A DNA stretch of 62,596 nt from Liolophura sinensis (lineage: Eukaryota; Mollusca; Polyplacophora; Chitonida; Chitonidae), in contig NW_027018185.1 in NCBI RefSeq assembly GCF_032854445.1, forward strand, positions 1 through 62,596, in the 5' to 3' direction. The translations under genes were made by a program, and so were the position numbers. Below, one piece after another: positions 41,400-55,680 of this stretch (its first letter is position 1; each line of letters starts with the position of its first letter). The notes beneath the pieces are model-generated. The model saw only the letters and a list, made by a program, of their open reading frames with translations. It did no database searches and was not told the DNA's origin.

Positions 41400-44005
41400 A
41401 AAAATCCAAAAGTGGAAAAAATGCTCCAATGCTGCTGGTAAGAGGCTAATCCGACGTATTTTGTGACGAGAAATCGAATGGTGCAAACCGCGTTGCTCTC
41501 CGACCAATACTTTTGGCTGTAGCCACAATTGAATCATCATTTATGTCAAAATCACGTGCCCAGCAACGGCTCTTACTCCATGGAAACCAAGGAAATTTGC
41601 AATTTTTCAACAGCTGCAGATGCCTGACCCAATTGCGCATCTTTTGGCACCTTATTGATGTGGGTCAGTGTTCAATTGTACTTTTTACAGCAGACTGTAT
41701 CAAGTACCTTGTGGTTTTTATATAAAAATGGTGTGGTTTTTCTACATGTAGATAAAGAGATTAAGTTTATCTTCGACTTAGAAGTAAGACATTTGCTGGG
41801 TGAGTTAAATGGGCTTGGCCCAAAGATTTGACATCTTCTGGGCTACCGAAGGGCACATAACTTATAATCAAAAGATGAATATAGTAATGACCAGTCGCGA
41901 TTGTACATAGTACATGTAGCCGATTTCAATTAGCAAAAGGACCAGGCAAATATCCAAAAGTGGAAAAAATGTTCCAATGCTGCTGGTAAGAGGCTAATCC
42001 GACGTATTTTGTGACGAGAAATCGAATGGTGCAAACCGCGTTGCTCTCCGAGCAATACTTTTGGCTGTAGACACAATTGAATCATCAATTATGTCAAAAT
42101 CACATGCCCAGCAACGGCTCTTACTCCATGGAAACCAAGGAAATTTACAATTTTTCAACACCTGGAGATGCCTGACCCAATTGCGCATCTTTTGGCACCT
42201 TATTGATGTGGGTCAGTGTTCAATTGTACTTTTTACAGCAGACTGTATCAAGTACCTTGTGTTTTTTATATAAAAATGGTGTGGTTTTTCTACATGTAGA
42301 TAAAGACATTGAGTTTATCTTCGACTTAGAAGTAAGACATTTGCTGGGTGAGTTAAATGGGCTTGGCCCAAAGATTTGACGTCTTCTGGGCTACCGAAGG
42401 GCACATAACTTATAATCAAAAGTTGAATATAGTAATGACCAGTCGCGATGGTACATAGTACATGTAGCCGATTTCAATTAGCAAAAGGAACAGGCAAAAA
42501 TCCAAAAGTAAAAAAAATGCTCCAATCGTGCTGGTAAGAGGCTAATCCGACGTATTTTGTGACGAGAAATCGAATGGTGCAAACCGCGTTGCTCTCCGAC
42601 CAATACTTTTGGCTGTAGCCACAATTGAATCATCATTTATGTCAAAATCACGTGCCCAGCAACGGCTCTTACTCCATGGAAACCAAGGAAATTTCCAATT
42701 TTTCAACAGCTGGAGATGCCTGACCCAATTGCGCATCTTTTGGCACCTTATTGATGTGGGTCAGTGTTCAATTGTACATTTTACAGCAGACTGTATCAAG
42801 TACCTTGTGTTTTTTATATAAAAATGGTGTGGTTTTTCTACATGTAGATAAAGACATTGAGTTTATCTTCGACTTAGAAGTAAGACATTTGCTGGGTGAG
42901 TTAAATGGGCTTGGCCCAAAGATTTGACATCTTCTGGGCTACCGAAGGGCACATAACTTATAATCAAAAGTTGAATATAGTAATGACCAGTCGCGATTGT
43001 ACATAGTACATGTAGCCGATTTCAATTAGCAAAAGGACCAGGCAAAAATCCAAAAGTGGAAAAAATGTTCCAATGCTGCTGGTAAGAGGCTAATCCGACG
43101 TATTTTGTGACGAGAAATCGAATGGTGCAAACCGCGTTGCTCTCCGACCAATACTTTTGGCTGTAGCCACAATTGAATCATCATTTATGTCAAAATCACG
43201 TGCCCAGCAACGGCTCTTACTCCATGGAAACCAAGGAAATTTCCAATTTTTCAACACCTGGAGATGCCTGACCCAATTGCGCATCTTTTGGCACCTTATT
43301 GATGTGGGTCAGTGTTCAATTGTTCTTTTTACAGCAGACTGTATCAAGTACCTTGTGTTTTTTTATATAAAAATGGTGTGGTTTTTCTACATGTAGATAA
43401 AGAGATTAAGTTTATCTTCGACTTAGAAGTAAGACATTTGCTGGGTGAGTGAAATGGGCTTGGCCCAAAGATTTGACGTCTTCTGGGCTACCGAAGGGCA
43501 CATAACTTATAATCAAAAGTTGAATATAGTAATGACCAGTCGCGATGGTACATAGTACATGTAGCCGATTTCAATTAGCAAAAGGACCAGGCAAAAATCC
43601 AAAAGTGGAAAAAATGTTCCAATGCTGCTGGTAAGAGGCTAATCCGACGTATTTTGTGACGAGAAATCGAATGGTGCAAACCGCGTTGCTCTCCGACCAA
43701 TACTTTTGGCTGTCGCCACAATTGAATCATCAATTATGTCAAAATCACGTGCCCAGCAACGGCTCTTACTCCATGGAAACCAAGGAAATTTACAATTTTT
43801 CAACACCTGGAGATGCCTGACCCAATTGCGCATCTTTTGGCACCTTATTGATGTGGGTCAGTGTTCAATTGTACTTTTTACAGCAGACTGTATCAAGTAC
43901 CTTGTGTTTTTTATATAAAAATGGTGTGGTTTTTCTACATGTAGATAAAGACATTGAGTTTATCTTCGACTTAGAAGTAAGACATTTGCTGGGTGAGTAA
44001 AATGG
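41400..44005. repeat. First copy of a block repeated nine units later
   Basis: This stretch and 46335-48940 share a series of rare variants in the same order at an offset of 4,934 to 4,936 bp. In order they are: CAGCTGCAGATG (about 41611), GTAGACACAATTG and CACATGCCC in one unit (about 42067 and 42102), GTACATTTTAC in the next (about 42775), TTGTTCTTTTTAC (about 43320), GAGTGAAATGGG (about 43446) and GAGTAAAATGGG (43995). Some also occur elsewhere singly, but the ordered set is shared only by these two blocks. The second copy has gained a few further changes. Outside the block the unit types on the two sides differ. Confidence 0.8.
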
Positions 44006-46334
44006 GCTTGGCCCAAAGATTTGACGTCTTCTGGGCTACCGAAGGGCACATAACTTATAATCAAAAGTTGAATATAGTAATGACCAGTCGCGATGGTACA
44101 TAGTACATGTAGCCGATTTCAATTAGCAAAAGGACCAGGCAAAAATCCAAAAGTGGAAAAAATGTTCCAATGCTGCTGGTAAGAGGCTAATCCGACGTAT
44201 TTTGTGACGAGAAATCGAATGGTGCAAACCACGTTGCTCTCCGACCAATACTTTTGGCTGTAGCCACAATTGAATCATCAATTATGTCAAAATCACGTGC
44301 CCAGCAACGGCTCTTACTCCATGGAAACCAAGGAAATTTACAATTTTTCAACACCTGGAGATGCCTGGCCCAATTGCGCATCTTTTGGCACCTTATTGAT
44401 GTGGGTCAGTGTTCAATTGTACTTTTTACAGCAGACTGTATCAAGTACCTTGTGTTTTTTATATAAAAATGGTGTGGTTTTTCTACATGTAGATAAAGAG
44501 ATTAAGTTTATCTTCGACTTAGAAGTAAGACATTTGCTGGGTGAGTTAAATGGGCTTGGCCCAAAGATTTGACATCTTCTGGGCTACCGAAGGGCACATA
44601 ACTTATAATCAAAAGTTGAATATAGTAATGACCAGTCGCGATTGTACATAGTACATGTAGCCGATTTCAATTAGCAAAAGGACCAGGCAAAAATCCAAAA
44701 GTGGAAAAAATGTTCCAATGCTGCTGGTAAGAGGCTAATCTGACGTATTTTGTGACGAGAAATCGAATGGTGCAAACCGCGTTGCTCTCCGACCAATACT
44801 TTTGGCTGTAGCCACAATTGAATCATCATTTATGTCAAAATCACGTGCCCAGCAACGGCTCTTACTCCATGGAAACCAAGGAAATTTGCAATTTTTCAAC
44901 AGCTGGAGATGCCTGACCCAATTGCGCATCTTTTGGCACCTTATTGATGTGGGTCAGTGTTCAATTGTACTTTTTACAGCAGACTGTATCAAGTACCTTG
45001 TGTTTTTTATATAAAAATGGTGTGGTTTTTCTACATGTAGATAAAGACATTGAGTTTATCTTCGACTTAGAAGTAAGACATTTGCTGGGTGAGTTAAATG
45101 GGCTTGGCCCAAAGATTTGACGTCTTCTGGGCTACCGAAGGGCACATAACTTATAATCAAAAGTTGAATATAGTAATGACCAGTCGCGATGGTACATAGT
45201 ACATGTAGCCGATTTCAATTAGCAAAAGGACCAGGCAAAAATCCAAAAGTAAAAAAAATGCTCCAATCGTGCTGGTAAGAGGCTAATCCGACGTATTTTG
45301 TGACGAGAAATCGAATGGTGCAAACCGCGTTGCTCTCCGACCAATACTTTTGGCTGTAGCCACAATTGAATCATCATTTATGTCAAAATCACGTGCCCAG
45401 CAACGGCTCTTACTCCATGGAAACCAAGGAAATTTGCAATTTTTCAACAGCTGGAGATGCCTGACCCAATTGCGCATCTTTTGGCACCTTATTGATGTGG
45501 GTCAGTGTTCAATTGTACTTTTTACAGCAGACTGTATCAAGTACCTTGTGTTTTTTATATAAAAATGGTGTGGTTTTTCTACATGTAGATAAAGACATTG
45601 AGTTTATCTTCGACTTAGAAGTAAGACATTTGCTGGGTGAGTTAAATGGGCTTGGCCCAAAGATTTGACATCTTCTGGGGCTACCGAAGGGCACATAACT
45701 TATAATCAAAAGTTGAATATAGTAATGACCAGTCGCGATTGTACATAGTACATGTAGCGATTTCAATTAGCAAAAGGACCAGGCAAAAATCCAAAAGTGG
45801 AAAAAAATGTTCCAATGCTGCTGGTAAGAGGCTAATCCGACGTATTTTGTGACGAGAAATCGAATGGTGCAAACCGCGTTGCTCTCCGACCAATACTTTT
45901 GGCTGTAGCCACAATTGAAATCATCATTTATGTCAAAATCACGTGCCCAGCAACGGCTCTTACTCATGGAAACCAAGGAAATTTCCAATTTTTCAACACC
46001 TGGAGATGCCTGACCCAATTGCGCATCTTTTGGCACCTTATTGATGTGGGTCAGTGTTCAATTGTACTTTTTACAGCAGACTGTATCAAGTACCTTGTGT
46101 TTTTTATATAAAAATGGTGTGGTTTTTTCTACATGTAGATAAAGACATTGAGTTATCTTCGACTTAGAAGTAAGACATTTGCTGGGTGAGTTAAATGGGC
46201 TTGGCCCAAAGATTTGACAGCTTCTGGGCTACCGAAGGGCACATAACTTATAATCAAAAGTTGAATATAGTAATGACCAGTCGCGATGGTACATAGTACA
46301 TGTAGCCGATTTCAATTAGCAAAAGGACCAGGCA

Positions 46335-48940
46335 AAAATCCAAAAGTGGAAAAAATGCTCCAATGCTGCTGGTAAGAGGCTAATCCGACGTATTTTGTGA
46401 CGAGAAATCGAATGGTGCAAACCGCGTTGCTCTCCGACCAATACTTTTGGCTGTAGCCACAATTGAATCATCATTTATGTCAAAATCACGTGCCCAGCAA
46501 CGGCTCTTACTCCATGGAAACCAAGGAAATTTGCATTTTTTCAACAGCTGCAGATGCCTGACCCAATTGCGCATCTTTTGGCACCTTATTGATGTGGGTC
46601 AGTGTTCAATTGTACTTTTTACAGCAGACTGTATCAAGTACCTTGTGGTTTTTATATAAAAATGGTGTGGTTTTTCTACATGTAGATAAAGAGATTAAGT
46701 TTATCTTCGACTTAGAAGTAAGACATTTGCTGGGTGAGTTAAATGGGCTTGGCCCAAAGATTTGACATCTTCTGGGCTACCGAAGGGCACATAACTTATA
46801 ATCAAAAGATGAATATAGTAATGACCAGTCGCGATTGTACATAGTACATGTAGCCGATTTCAATTAGCAAAAGGACCAGGCAAATATCCAAAAGTGGAAA
46901 AAATGTTCCAATGCTGCTGGTAAGAGGCTAATCCGACGTATTTTGTGACGAGAAATCGAATGGTGCAAACCGCGTTGCTCTCCGAGCAATACTTTTGGCT
47001 GTAGACACAATTGAATCATCAATTATGTCAAAATCACATGCCCAGCAACGGCTCTTACTCCATGGAAACCAAGGAAATTTACAATTTTTCAACACCTGGA
47101 GATGCCTGACCCAATTGCGCATCTTTTGGCACCTTATTGATGTGGGTCAGTGTTCAATTGTACTTTTTACAACAGACTGTATCAAGTACCTTGTGTTTTT
47201 TATATAAAAATGGTGTGGTTTTTCTACATGTAGATAAAGACATTGAGTTTATCTTCGACTTAGAAGTAAGACATTTGCTGGGTGAGTTAAATGGGCTTGG
47301 CCCAAAGATTTGACGTCTTCTGGGCTACCGAAGGGCACATAACTTATAATCAAAAGTTGAATATAGTAATGACCAGTCGCGATGGTACATAGTACATGTA
47401 GCCGATTTCAATTAGCAAAAGGACCAGGCAAAAATCCAAAAGTAAAAAAAATGCTCCAATCGTGCTGGTAAGAGGCTAATCCGACGTATTTTGTGACGAG
47501 AAATCGAATGGTGCAAACCGCGTTGCTCTCCGACCAATACTTTTGGCTGTAGCCACAATTGAATCATCATTTATGTCAAAATCACGTGCCCAGCAACGGC
47601 TCTTACTCCATGGAAACCAAGGAAATTTCCAATTTTTCAACAGCTGGAGATGCCTGACCCAATTGCGCATCTTTTGGCACCTTATTGATGTGGGTCAGTG
47701 TTCAATTGTACATTTTACAGCAGACTGTATCAAGTACCTTGTGTTTTTTATATAAAAATGGTGTGGTTTTTCTACATGTAGATAAAGACATTGAGTTTAT
47801 CTTCGACTTAGAAGTAAGACATTTGCTGGGTGAGTTAAATGGGCTTGGCCCAAAGATTTGACATCTTCTGGGCTACCGAAGGGCACATAACTTATAATCA
47901 AAAGTTGAATATAGTAATGACCAGTCGCGATTGTACATAGTACATGTAGCCGATTTCAATTAGCAAAAGGACCAGGCAAAAATCCAAAAGTGGAAAAACT
48001 GTTCCAATGCTGCTGGTAAGAGGCTAATCCGACGTATTTTGTGACGAGAAATCGAATGGTGCAAACCGCGTTGCTCTCCGACCAATACTTTTGGCTGTAG
48101 CCACAATTGAATCATCATTTATGTCAAAATCACGTGCCCAGCAACGGCTCTTACTCCATGGAAACCAAGGAAATTTCCAATTTTTCAACACCTGGAGATG
48201 CCTGACCCAATTGCGCATCTTTTGGCACCTTATTGATGTGGGTCAGTGTTCAATTGTTCTTTTTACAGCAGACTGTATCAAGTACCTTGTGTTTTTTATA
48301 TAAAAATGGTGTGGTTTTTCTACATGTAGATAAAGAGATTAAGTTTATCTTCGACTTAGAAGTAAGACATTTGCTGGGTGAGTGAAATGGGCTTGGCCCA
48401 AAGATTTGACGTCTTCTGGGCTACCGAAGGGCACATAACTTATAATCAAAAGTTGAATATAGTAATGACCAGTCGCGATGGTACATAGTACATGTAGCCG
48501 ATTTCAATTAGCAAAAGGACCAGGCAAAAATCCAAAAGTGGAAAAAATGTTCCAATGCTGCTGGTAAGAGGCTAATCCGACGTATTTTGTGACGAGAAAT
48601 CGAATGGTGCAAACCGCGTTGCTCTCCGACCAATACTTTTGGCTGTAGGCCACAATTGAATGATCAATTGTGTCAAAATCACGTGCCCAGCAACGGCTCT
48701 TACTCCATGGAAACCAAGGAAATTTACAATTTTTCAACACCTGGAGATGCCTGACCCAATTGCGCATCTTTTGGCACCTTATTGATGTGGGTCAGTGTTC
48801 AAATTGTACTTTTTACAGCAGACTGTATCAAGTACCTTGTGTTTTTTATATAAAAATGGTGTGGTTTTTCTACATGTAGATAAAGACATTGAGTTTATCT
48901 TCGACTTAGAAGTAAGACATTTGCTGGGTGAGTAAAATGG
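46335..48940. repeat. Second copy of the block at 41.4-44.0 kb
   Basis: It carries the same ordered rare alleles as the block nine units upstream: CAGCTGCAGATG near 46545, GTAGACACAATTG near 47001, CACATGCCC near 47036, GTACATTTTAC near 47709, TTGTTCTTTTTAC near 48254, GAGTGAAATGGG near 48380 and GAGTAAAATGGG at 48930. Differences such as GCATTTTTTC for GCAATTTTTC, ACAACAGACTG for ACAGCAGACTG and CAATTGTGTC for CAATTATGTC are private to this copy and arose after duplication or are errors. Confidence 0.8.
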
Positions 48941-51360
48941 GCTTGGCCCAAAGATTTGACGTCTTCTGGGCTACCGAAGGGCACATAACTTATAATCAAA
49001 AGTTGAATATAGTAATGACCATTCGCGATGGTACATAGAACATGTAGCCGATTTCAATTAGCAAAAGGACCAGGCAAAATCCAAAGTAAAAAAAAATGCT
49101 CCAATCGTGCTGGTAAGAGGCTAATCCGACGTATTTTGTGACGAGAAATCGAATGGTGCAAACCGCGTTGCTCTCCGACCAATACTTTTGGCTGTAGCCA
49201 CAATTGGAATCATCATTTATGTCAAAATCACGTGCCCAGCAACGGCTCTTACTCCATGGAAACCAAGGAAATTTGCAATTTTTCAACAGCTGAGATGCCT
49301 GACCCAATTGCGCATCTTTTGGCACCTTATTGATGTGGGTCAGTGTTCAATTGTACTTTTTACAGCAGACTGTATCAAGTACCTTGTGTTTTTTATATAA
49401 AAATGGTGTGGTTTTTCTACATGTAGATAAAGACATTGAGTTTATCTTCGACTTAGAAGTAAGACATTTGCTGGGTGAGTTAAATGGGCTTGGCCCAAAG
49501 ATTTGACATCTTCTGGGCTACCGAAGGGCACATAACTTATAATCAAAAGTTGAATATAGTAATGACCAGTCGCGATTGTACATAGTACATGTAGCCGATT
49601 TCAATTAGCAAAAAGGACCAGGCAAAAATCCAAAAGTGGAAAAAATGTTCCAATGCTGCTGGTAAGAGGCTAATCCGACGTATTTTGTGACGAGAAATCG
49701 AATGGTGCAAGCTGTGTTGCTCTCCGACCAATACTTTTGGCTGTAGCCACAATTGAATCATCAATTATGTCAAAATCACGTGCCCAGAAACGGCTCATAC
49801 TCCATGGAAACCAAGGAAATTTACAATTTTTCAACACCTGGAGATGCCTGGCCCAATTGCGCATCTTCTGGCACCTTATTGATGTGGGTCAGTGTTCAAT
49901 TGTACTTTTAACAGCAGACTGTATCAAGTACCTTGTGTTTTTTATATAAAAATGGTGTGGTTTTTCTACATGTAGATAAAGACATTGAGTTTATCTTCGA
50001 CTTAGAAGTAAGACATTTGCTGGGTGAGTTAAATGGGCTTGGCCCAAAGATTTGACGTCTTCTGGGCTACCGAAGGGCACATAACTTATAATCAAAAGTT
50101 GAATATAGTAATGACCAGTCACGATTGTACATAGTACATGTAGCCGATTTCAATTAGCAAAAGGACCAGGCAAAAATCCAAAAGTGGAAAAAATGTTCCA
50201 ATGCTGCTGGTAAGAGCTAATCCGACGTATTTTGTGACGAGAAATCGAATGGTGCAAACCGCGTTGCTCTCCGACCAATACTTTTGGCTGTAGCCACAAT
50301 TGAATCATCAATTATGTCAAAATCACGTGCCCAGCAACGGCTCTTACTCCATGGAAACCAAGGAAATTTACAATTTTTCAACACCTGGAGATGCCTGGCC
50401 CAATTGCGCATCTTTTGGCACCTTATTGATGTGGGTCAGTGTTCAATTGTACTTTTTACAGCAGACTGTATCAAGTACCTTGTGTTTTTTATATAAAAAT
50501 GGTGTGGTTTTTCTACATGTAGATAAAGAGATTAAGTTTATCTTCGACTTAGAAGTAAGACATTTGCTGGGTGAGTTAAATGGGCTTGGCCCAAAGATTT
50601 GACGTCTTCTGGGCTACCGAAGGGCACATAACTTATAATCAAAAGTTGAATATAGTAATGACCAGTCGCGATGGTACATAGTACATGTAGCCGATTTCAA
50701 TTAGCAAAAAGGACCAGGCAAAAATCCAAAAGTAAAAAAAATGCTCCAATCGTGCTGGTAAGAGGCTAATCCGACGTATTTTGTGACGAGAAATCGAATG
50801 GTGCAAACCGCGTTGCTCTCCGACCAATACTTTTGGCTGTAGCCACAATTGAATCATCATTTATGTCAAAATCACGTGCCCAGCAACGGCTCTTACTCCA
50901 TGGAAACCAAGGAAATTTCCAATTTTTCAACAGCTGGAGATGCCTGACCCAATTGCGCATCTTTTGGCACCTTATTGATGTGGGTCAGTGTTCAATTGTA
51001 CTTTTTACAGCAGACTGTATCAAGTACCTTGTGTTTTTTATATAAAAATGGTGTGGTTTTTCTACATGTAGATAAAGACATTGAGTTTATCTTCGACTTA
51101 GAAGTAAGACATTTGCTGGGTGAGTTAAATGGGCTTGCCCAAAGATTTGACATCTTCTGGGCTACCGAAGGGCACATAACTTATAATCAAAAGTTGAATA
51201 TAGTAATGACCAGTCGCGATTGTACATAGTACATGTAGCCGATTTCAATTAGCAAAAGGACCAGGCAAAAATCCAAAAGTGGAAAAATGTTCCAATGCTG
51301 CTGGTAAGAGGCTAATCCGACGCATTTTGTGACGAGAAATCGAATGGTGCAAACCGCGTT

Positions 51361-51376
51361 GCTCTCCGGAAACCAA
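51361..51376. other. 80-bp deletion junction in one unit
   Basis: GCTCTCCG is joined directly to GAAACCAAGG between 51368 and 51369. The 80 bases that normally separate them, containing the TTGGCTGTAGCC anchor, CACGTG and CCATG, are absent. CTCC occurs just left of both breakpoints in the intact unit, so repair using short homology is possible, though the join does not collapse the two CTCC copies exactly. The deletion is not repeated elsewhere. Confidence 0.88.
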
Positions 51377-53274
51377 GGAAATTTGCAATTTTTCAACACC
51401 TGGAGATGCCTGACCCAATTGCGCATCTTTTGGCACCTTATGATGTGGGTCAGTGTTCAATTGTACTTTTTACAGCAGACTGTATCAAGTACCTTGTGGT
51501 TTTTATATAAAAATGGTGTGGTTTTTCTACATGTAGATAAAGAGATTAAGTTTATCTTCGACTTAGAAGTAAGACATTTGCTGGGTGAGTTAAATGGGCT
51601 TGGCCCAAAGATTTGACATCTTCTGGGCTACCGAAGGGCACATAACTTATAATCAAAAGTTGAATATAGTAATGACCAGTCGCGATGGTACATAGTACAT
51701 GTAGCCGATTTCAATTAGCAAAAGGACCAGGCAAAAATCCAAAGTAAAAAAAATGCTCCAATCGTGCTGGTAAGAGGCTAATCCGACGTATTTTGTGACG
51801 AGAAATCGAATGGTGCAAACCGCGTTGCTCTCCGACCAATACTTTTGGCTGTAGCCACAATTGAATCATCATTTATGTCAAAATCACGTGCCCAGCAACG
51901 GCTCTTACTCCATGGAAACCAAGGAAATTTGCAATTTTTCAACAGCTTGAGATGCCTGACCCAATTGCGCATCTTTTGGCACCTTATTGATGTGGGTCAG
52001 TGTTCAATTGTACTTTTTACAGCAGACTGTATCAAGTACCTTGTGTTTTTTATATAAAAATGGTGTGGTTTTTCTACATGTAGATAAAGATATTGAGTTT
52101 ATCTTCGACTTAGAAGTAAGACATTTGCTGGTGAGTTAAATGGGCTTGGCCCAAAGATTTGACGTCTTCTGGGCTACCGAAGGGCACATAAACTTATAAT
52201 CAAAAGTTGAATATAGTAATGACCAGTCGCGATGGTACATAGTACATGTAGCCGATTTCAATTAGCAAAAGGACCAGGCAAAAATCCAAAAGTGGAAAAA
52301 ATGCTCCAATGCTGCTGGTAAGAGGCTAATCCGACGTATTTTGTGACGAGAAATCGAATGGTGCAAACCGCGCTGCTCTCCGACCAATACTTTTGGCTGT
52401 AGCCACAATTGAATCATCATTTATGTCAAAATCACGTGCCCAGCAACGGCTCTTACTCCATGGAAACCAAGGAAATTTGCAATTTTTCAACACCTGGAGA
52501 TGCCTGACCCAATGGCGCATCTTTTGGCACCTTATTGATGTGGGTCAGTGTTCAATTGTACTTTTTACAGCAGACTGTATCAAGTACCTTGTGTTTTTTT
52601 ATATAAAAATGGTGTGGTTTTTCTACATGTAGATAAAGACATTGAGTTTATCTTCGACTTAGAAGTAAGACATTTGCTGGGTGAGTTAAATGGGCTTGGC
52701 CCAAAGATTTGACGTCTTCTGGGCTACCGAAGGGCACATAACTTATAATCAAAAGTTGAATATAGTAATGACCAGTCGCGATTGTACATAGTACATGTAG
52801 CCGATTTCAATTAGCAAAAGGACCAGGCAAAAATCCAAAAGTAAAAAAATGCTCCAATGCTGCTGGTAAGAGGCTAATCTGACGTATTTTGTGACGAGAA
52901 ATCGAATGGTGCAAACCGCGTTGCTCTCCGACCAATACTTTTGGCTGTAGCCACAATTGAATCATCATTTATGTCAAAATCACGTGCCCAGCAACGGCTC
53001 TTACTCCATGGAAACCAAGGAAATTTGCAATTTTTTCAACAGCTTGAGATGCCTGACCCAATTGCGCATCTTTTGGCACCTTATTGATGTGGGTCAGTGT
53101 TTAATTGTACTTTTTACAGCAGACTGTATCAAGTACCTTGTGTTTTTTATATAAAAATGGTGTGGTTTTTCTACATGTAGATAAAGACATTGAGTTTATC
53201 TTCGACTTAGAAGTAAGACATTTGCTGGGTGAGTTAAATGGGCTTGGCCCAAAGATTTGACGTCTTCTGGGCTA

Positions 53275-53286
53275 CCGAAGATAACT
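53275..53286. other. 5-bp deletion in one unit
   Basis: The usual CCGAAGGGCACATAAC reads CCGAAGATAAC here, a loss of GGCAC. It is confined to this unit, within a region rich in small indels. Confidence 0.75.
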
Positions 53287-54035
53287 TATAATCAAAAGTT
53301 GAATATAGTAATGACCAGTCGCGATGGTACATAGTACATGTAAGCCGATTTCAATTAGCAAAAGGACCAGGCAAAAATCCAAAAGTGGAAAAAATGCTCC
53401 AATGCTGCTGGTAAGAGGCTAATCCGACGTATTTTGTGACGAGAAATCGAATGGTGCAAACCGCGCTGCTCTCCGACCAATACTTTTGGCTGTAGCCACA
53501 ATTGAATCATCATTTATGTCAAAATCACGTGCCCAGCAACGGCTCTTACTCCATGGAAACCAAGGAAATTTCCAATTTTTCAACACCTGGAGATGCCTGA
53601 CCCAATGGCGCATCTTTTGGCACCTTATTGATGTGGGTCAGTGTTCAATTGTACTTTTTACAGCAGACTGTATCAAGTACCTTGTGTTTTTTATATAAAA
53701 ATGGTGTGGTTTTTCTACATGTAGATAAAGACATTGAGTTTATCTTCGACTTAGAAGTAAGACATTTGCTGGATGAGTTAAATGGGCTTGGCCCAAAGAT
53801 TTGACGTCTTCTGGGCTACCGAAGGGCACATAACTTATAATCAAAAGTTGAATATAGTAATGACCAGTCCGCGATGGTACATAGTACATGTAGCCGATTT
53901 CAATTAGCAAAAGGACCAGGCAAAAAATCCAAAAGTAAAAAAATGCTCCAATCGTGCCTGGTAAGAGGCTAATCCGACGTATTTTGTGACGAGAAATCGA
54001 ATGGTGCAAACCGCGTTGCTCTCCGACCAATACTT

Positions 54036-55680
54036 TTGGCTGTAGCCACAATTGAATCATCATTTATGTCAAAATCACGTGCCCAGCAACGGCTCTTACT
54101 CCATGGAAACCAAGGAAATTTGCAATTTTTCAACAGCTGGAGATGCCTGACCCAATTGCGCATCTTTTGGCACCTTATTGATGTGGGTCAGTGTTCAATT
54201 GTACTTTTTACAGCAGACTGTATCAAGTACCTTGTGTTTTTTATATAAAAATGGTGTGGTTTTTCTACATGTAGATAAAGACATTGAGTTTATCTTCGAC
54301 TTAGAAGTAAGACATTTGCTGGGTGAGTTAAATGGGCTTGGCCCAAAGATTTGACATCTTCTGGGCTACCGAAGGGCACATAACTTATAATCAAAAGTTG
54401 AATATAGTAATGACCAGTCGCGATTGTACATAGTACAATGTAGCCGATTTCAATGAGCAAAAAGGACCAGGCAAAAATCCAAAAGTGGAAAAAATGTTCC
54501 AATGCTGCTGGTAAGAGGCTAATCCGACGTATTTTGTAACGAGAAATCGAATGGTGCAAACCGCCTTGCTCTCCGACCAATACTTTTGGCTGTAGCCACA
54601 ATTGAATCATCATTTATGTCAAAAATCACGTGCCCAGCAACGGCTCTTACTCCATGGAAACCAAGGAAATTTCCAATTTTTCAACACCTGGAGATGCCTG
54701 ACCCAATTGCGCATCTTTTGGCACCTTATTGATGTGGGTCAGTGTTCAATTGTACTTTTTACAGCAGACTGTATCAAGTACCTTGTGGTTTTTATATAAA
54801 AATGGTGTGGTTTTTCTACATGTAGATAAAGACATTGAGTTTATCTTCGACTTAGAAGTAAGACATTTGCTGGGTGAGTTAAATGGGCTTGGCCCAAAGA
54901 TTTGACATCTTCTGGGCTACCGAAGGGCACATAACTTATAATCAAAAGTTGAATATAGTAATGACCAGTCGCGATGGTACATAGTACATGTAGCCGATTT
55001 CAATTAGCAAAAGGACCAGGCAAAAATCCAAAAGTGGAAAAAATGCTCCAATCGTGCTGGTAAGAGGCTAATCCGACGTATTTTGTGACGAGAAATCCAA
55101 TGGTGCAAACCGCGTTGCTCTCCGACCAATACTTTTGGCTGTAGCCACAATTGAATCATCATTTATGTCAAAATCACGTGCCCAGCAACGGCTCTTACTC
55201 CATGGAAACCAAGGAAATTTCCAATTTTTCAACAGCTGGAGATGCCTGACCCAATTGCGCATCTTTGGCACCTTATTGATGTGGGTCAGTGTTCAATTGT
55301 ACTTTTTACAGCAGACTGTATCAAGTACCTTGTGTTTTTTATATAAAAATGGTGTGGTTTTTCTACATGTAGATAAAGACATTGAGTTTATCTTCGACTT
55401 AGAAGTAAGACATTTGCTGGGTGAGTTAAATGGGCTTGGCCCAAAGATTTGACATCTTCTGGGCTACCGAAGGGCACATAACTTATAATCAAAAGTTGAA
55501 TATAGTAATGACCAGTCGCGATTGTACATAGTACATGTAGCCGATTTCAATGAGCAAAAGGACCAGGCAAAAATCCAAAAGTGGAAAAAAATGTTCCAAT
55601 GCTGCTGGTAAGAGGCTAATCCGACGTATTTTGTAACGAGAAATCGAATGGTGCAACCGCGTTGCTCTCCGACCATACTT
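54036..55680. repeat. Two-unit duplication with shared private variants
   Basis: TTTCAATGAGC (near 54448 and 55546) and TTTTGTAACGAG (near 54533 and 55631) are shared by two units separated by one intervening unit, an offset of about 1,098 bp. TTTCAATGAGC is otherwise seen only near 6250. This indicates a recent dimer duplication in this part of the array. Confidence 0.65.
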
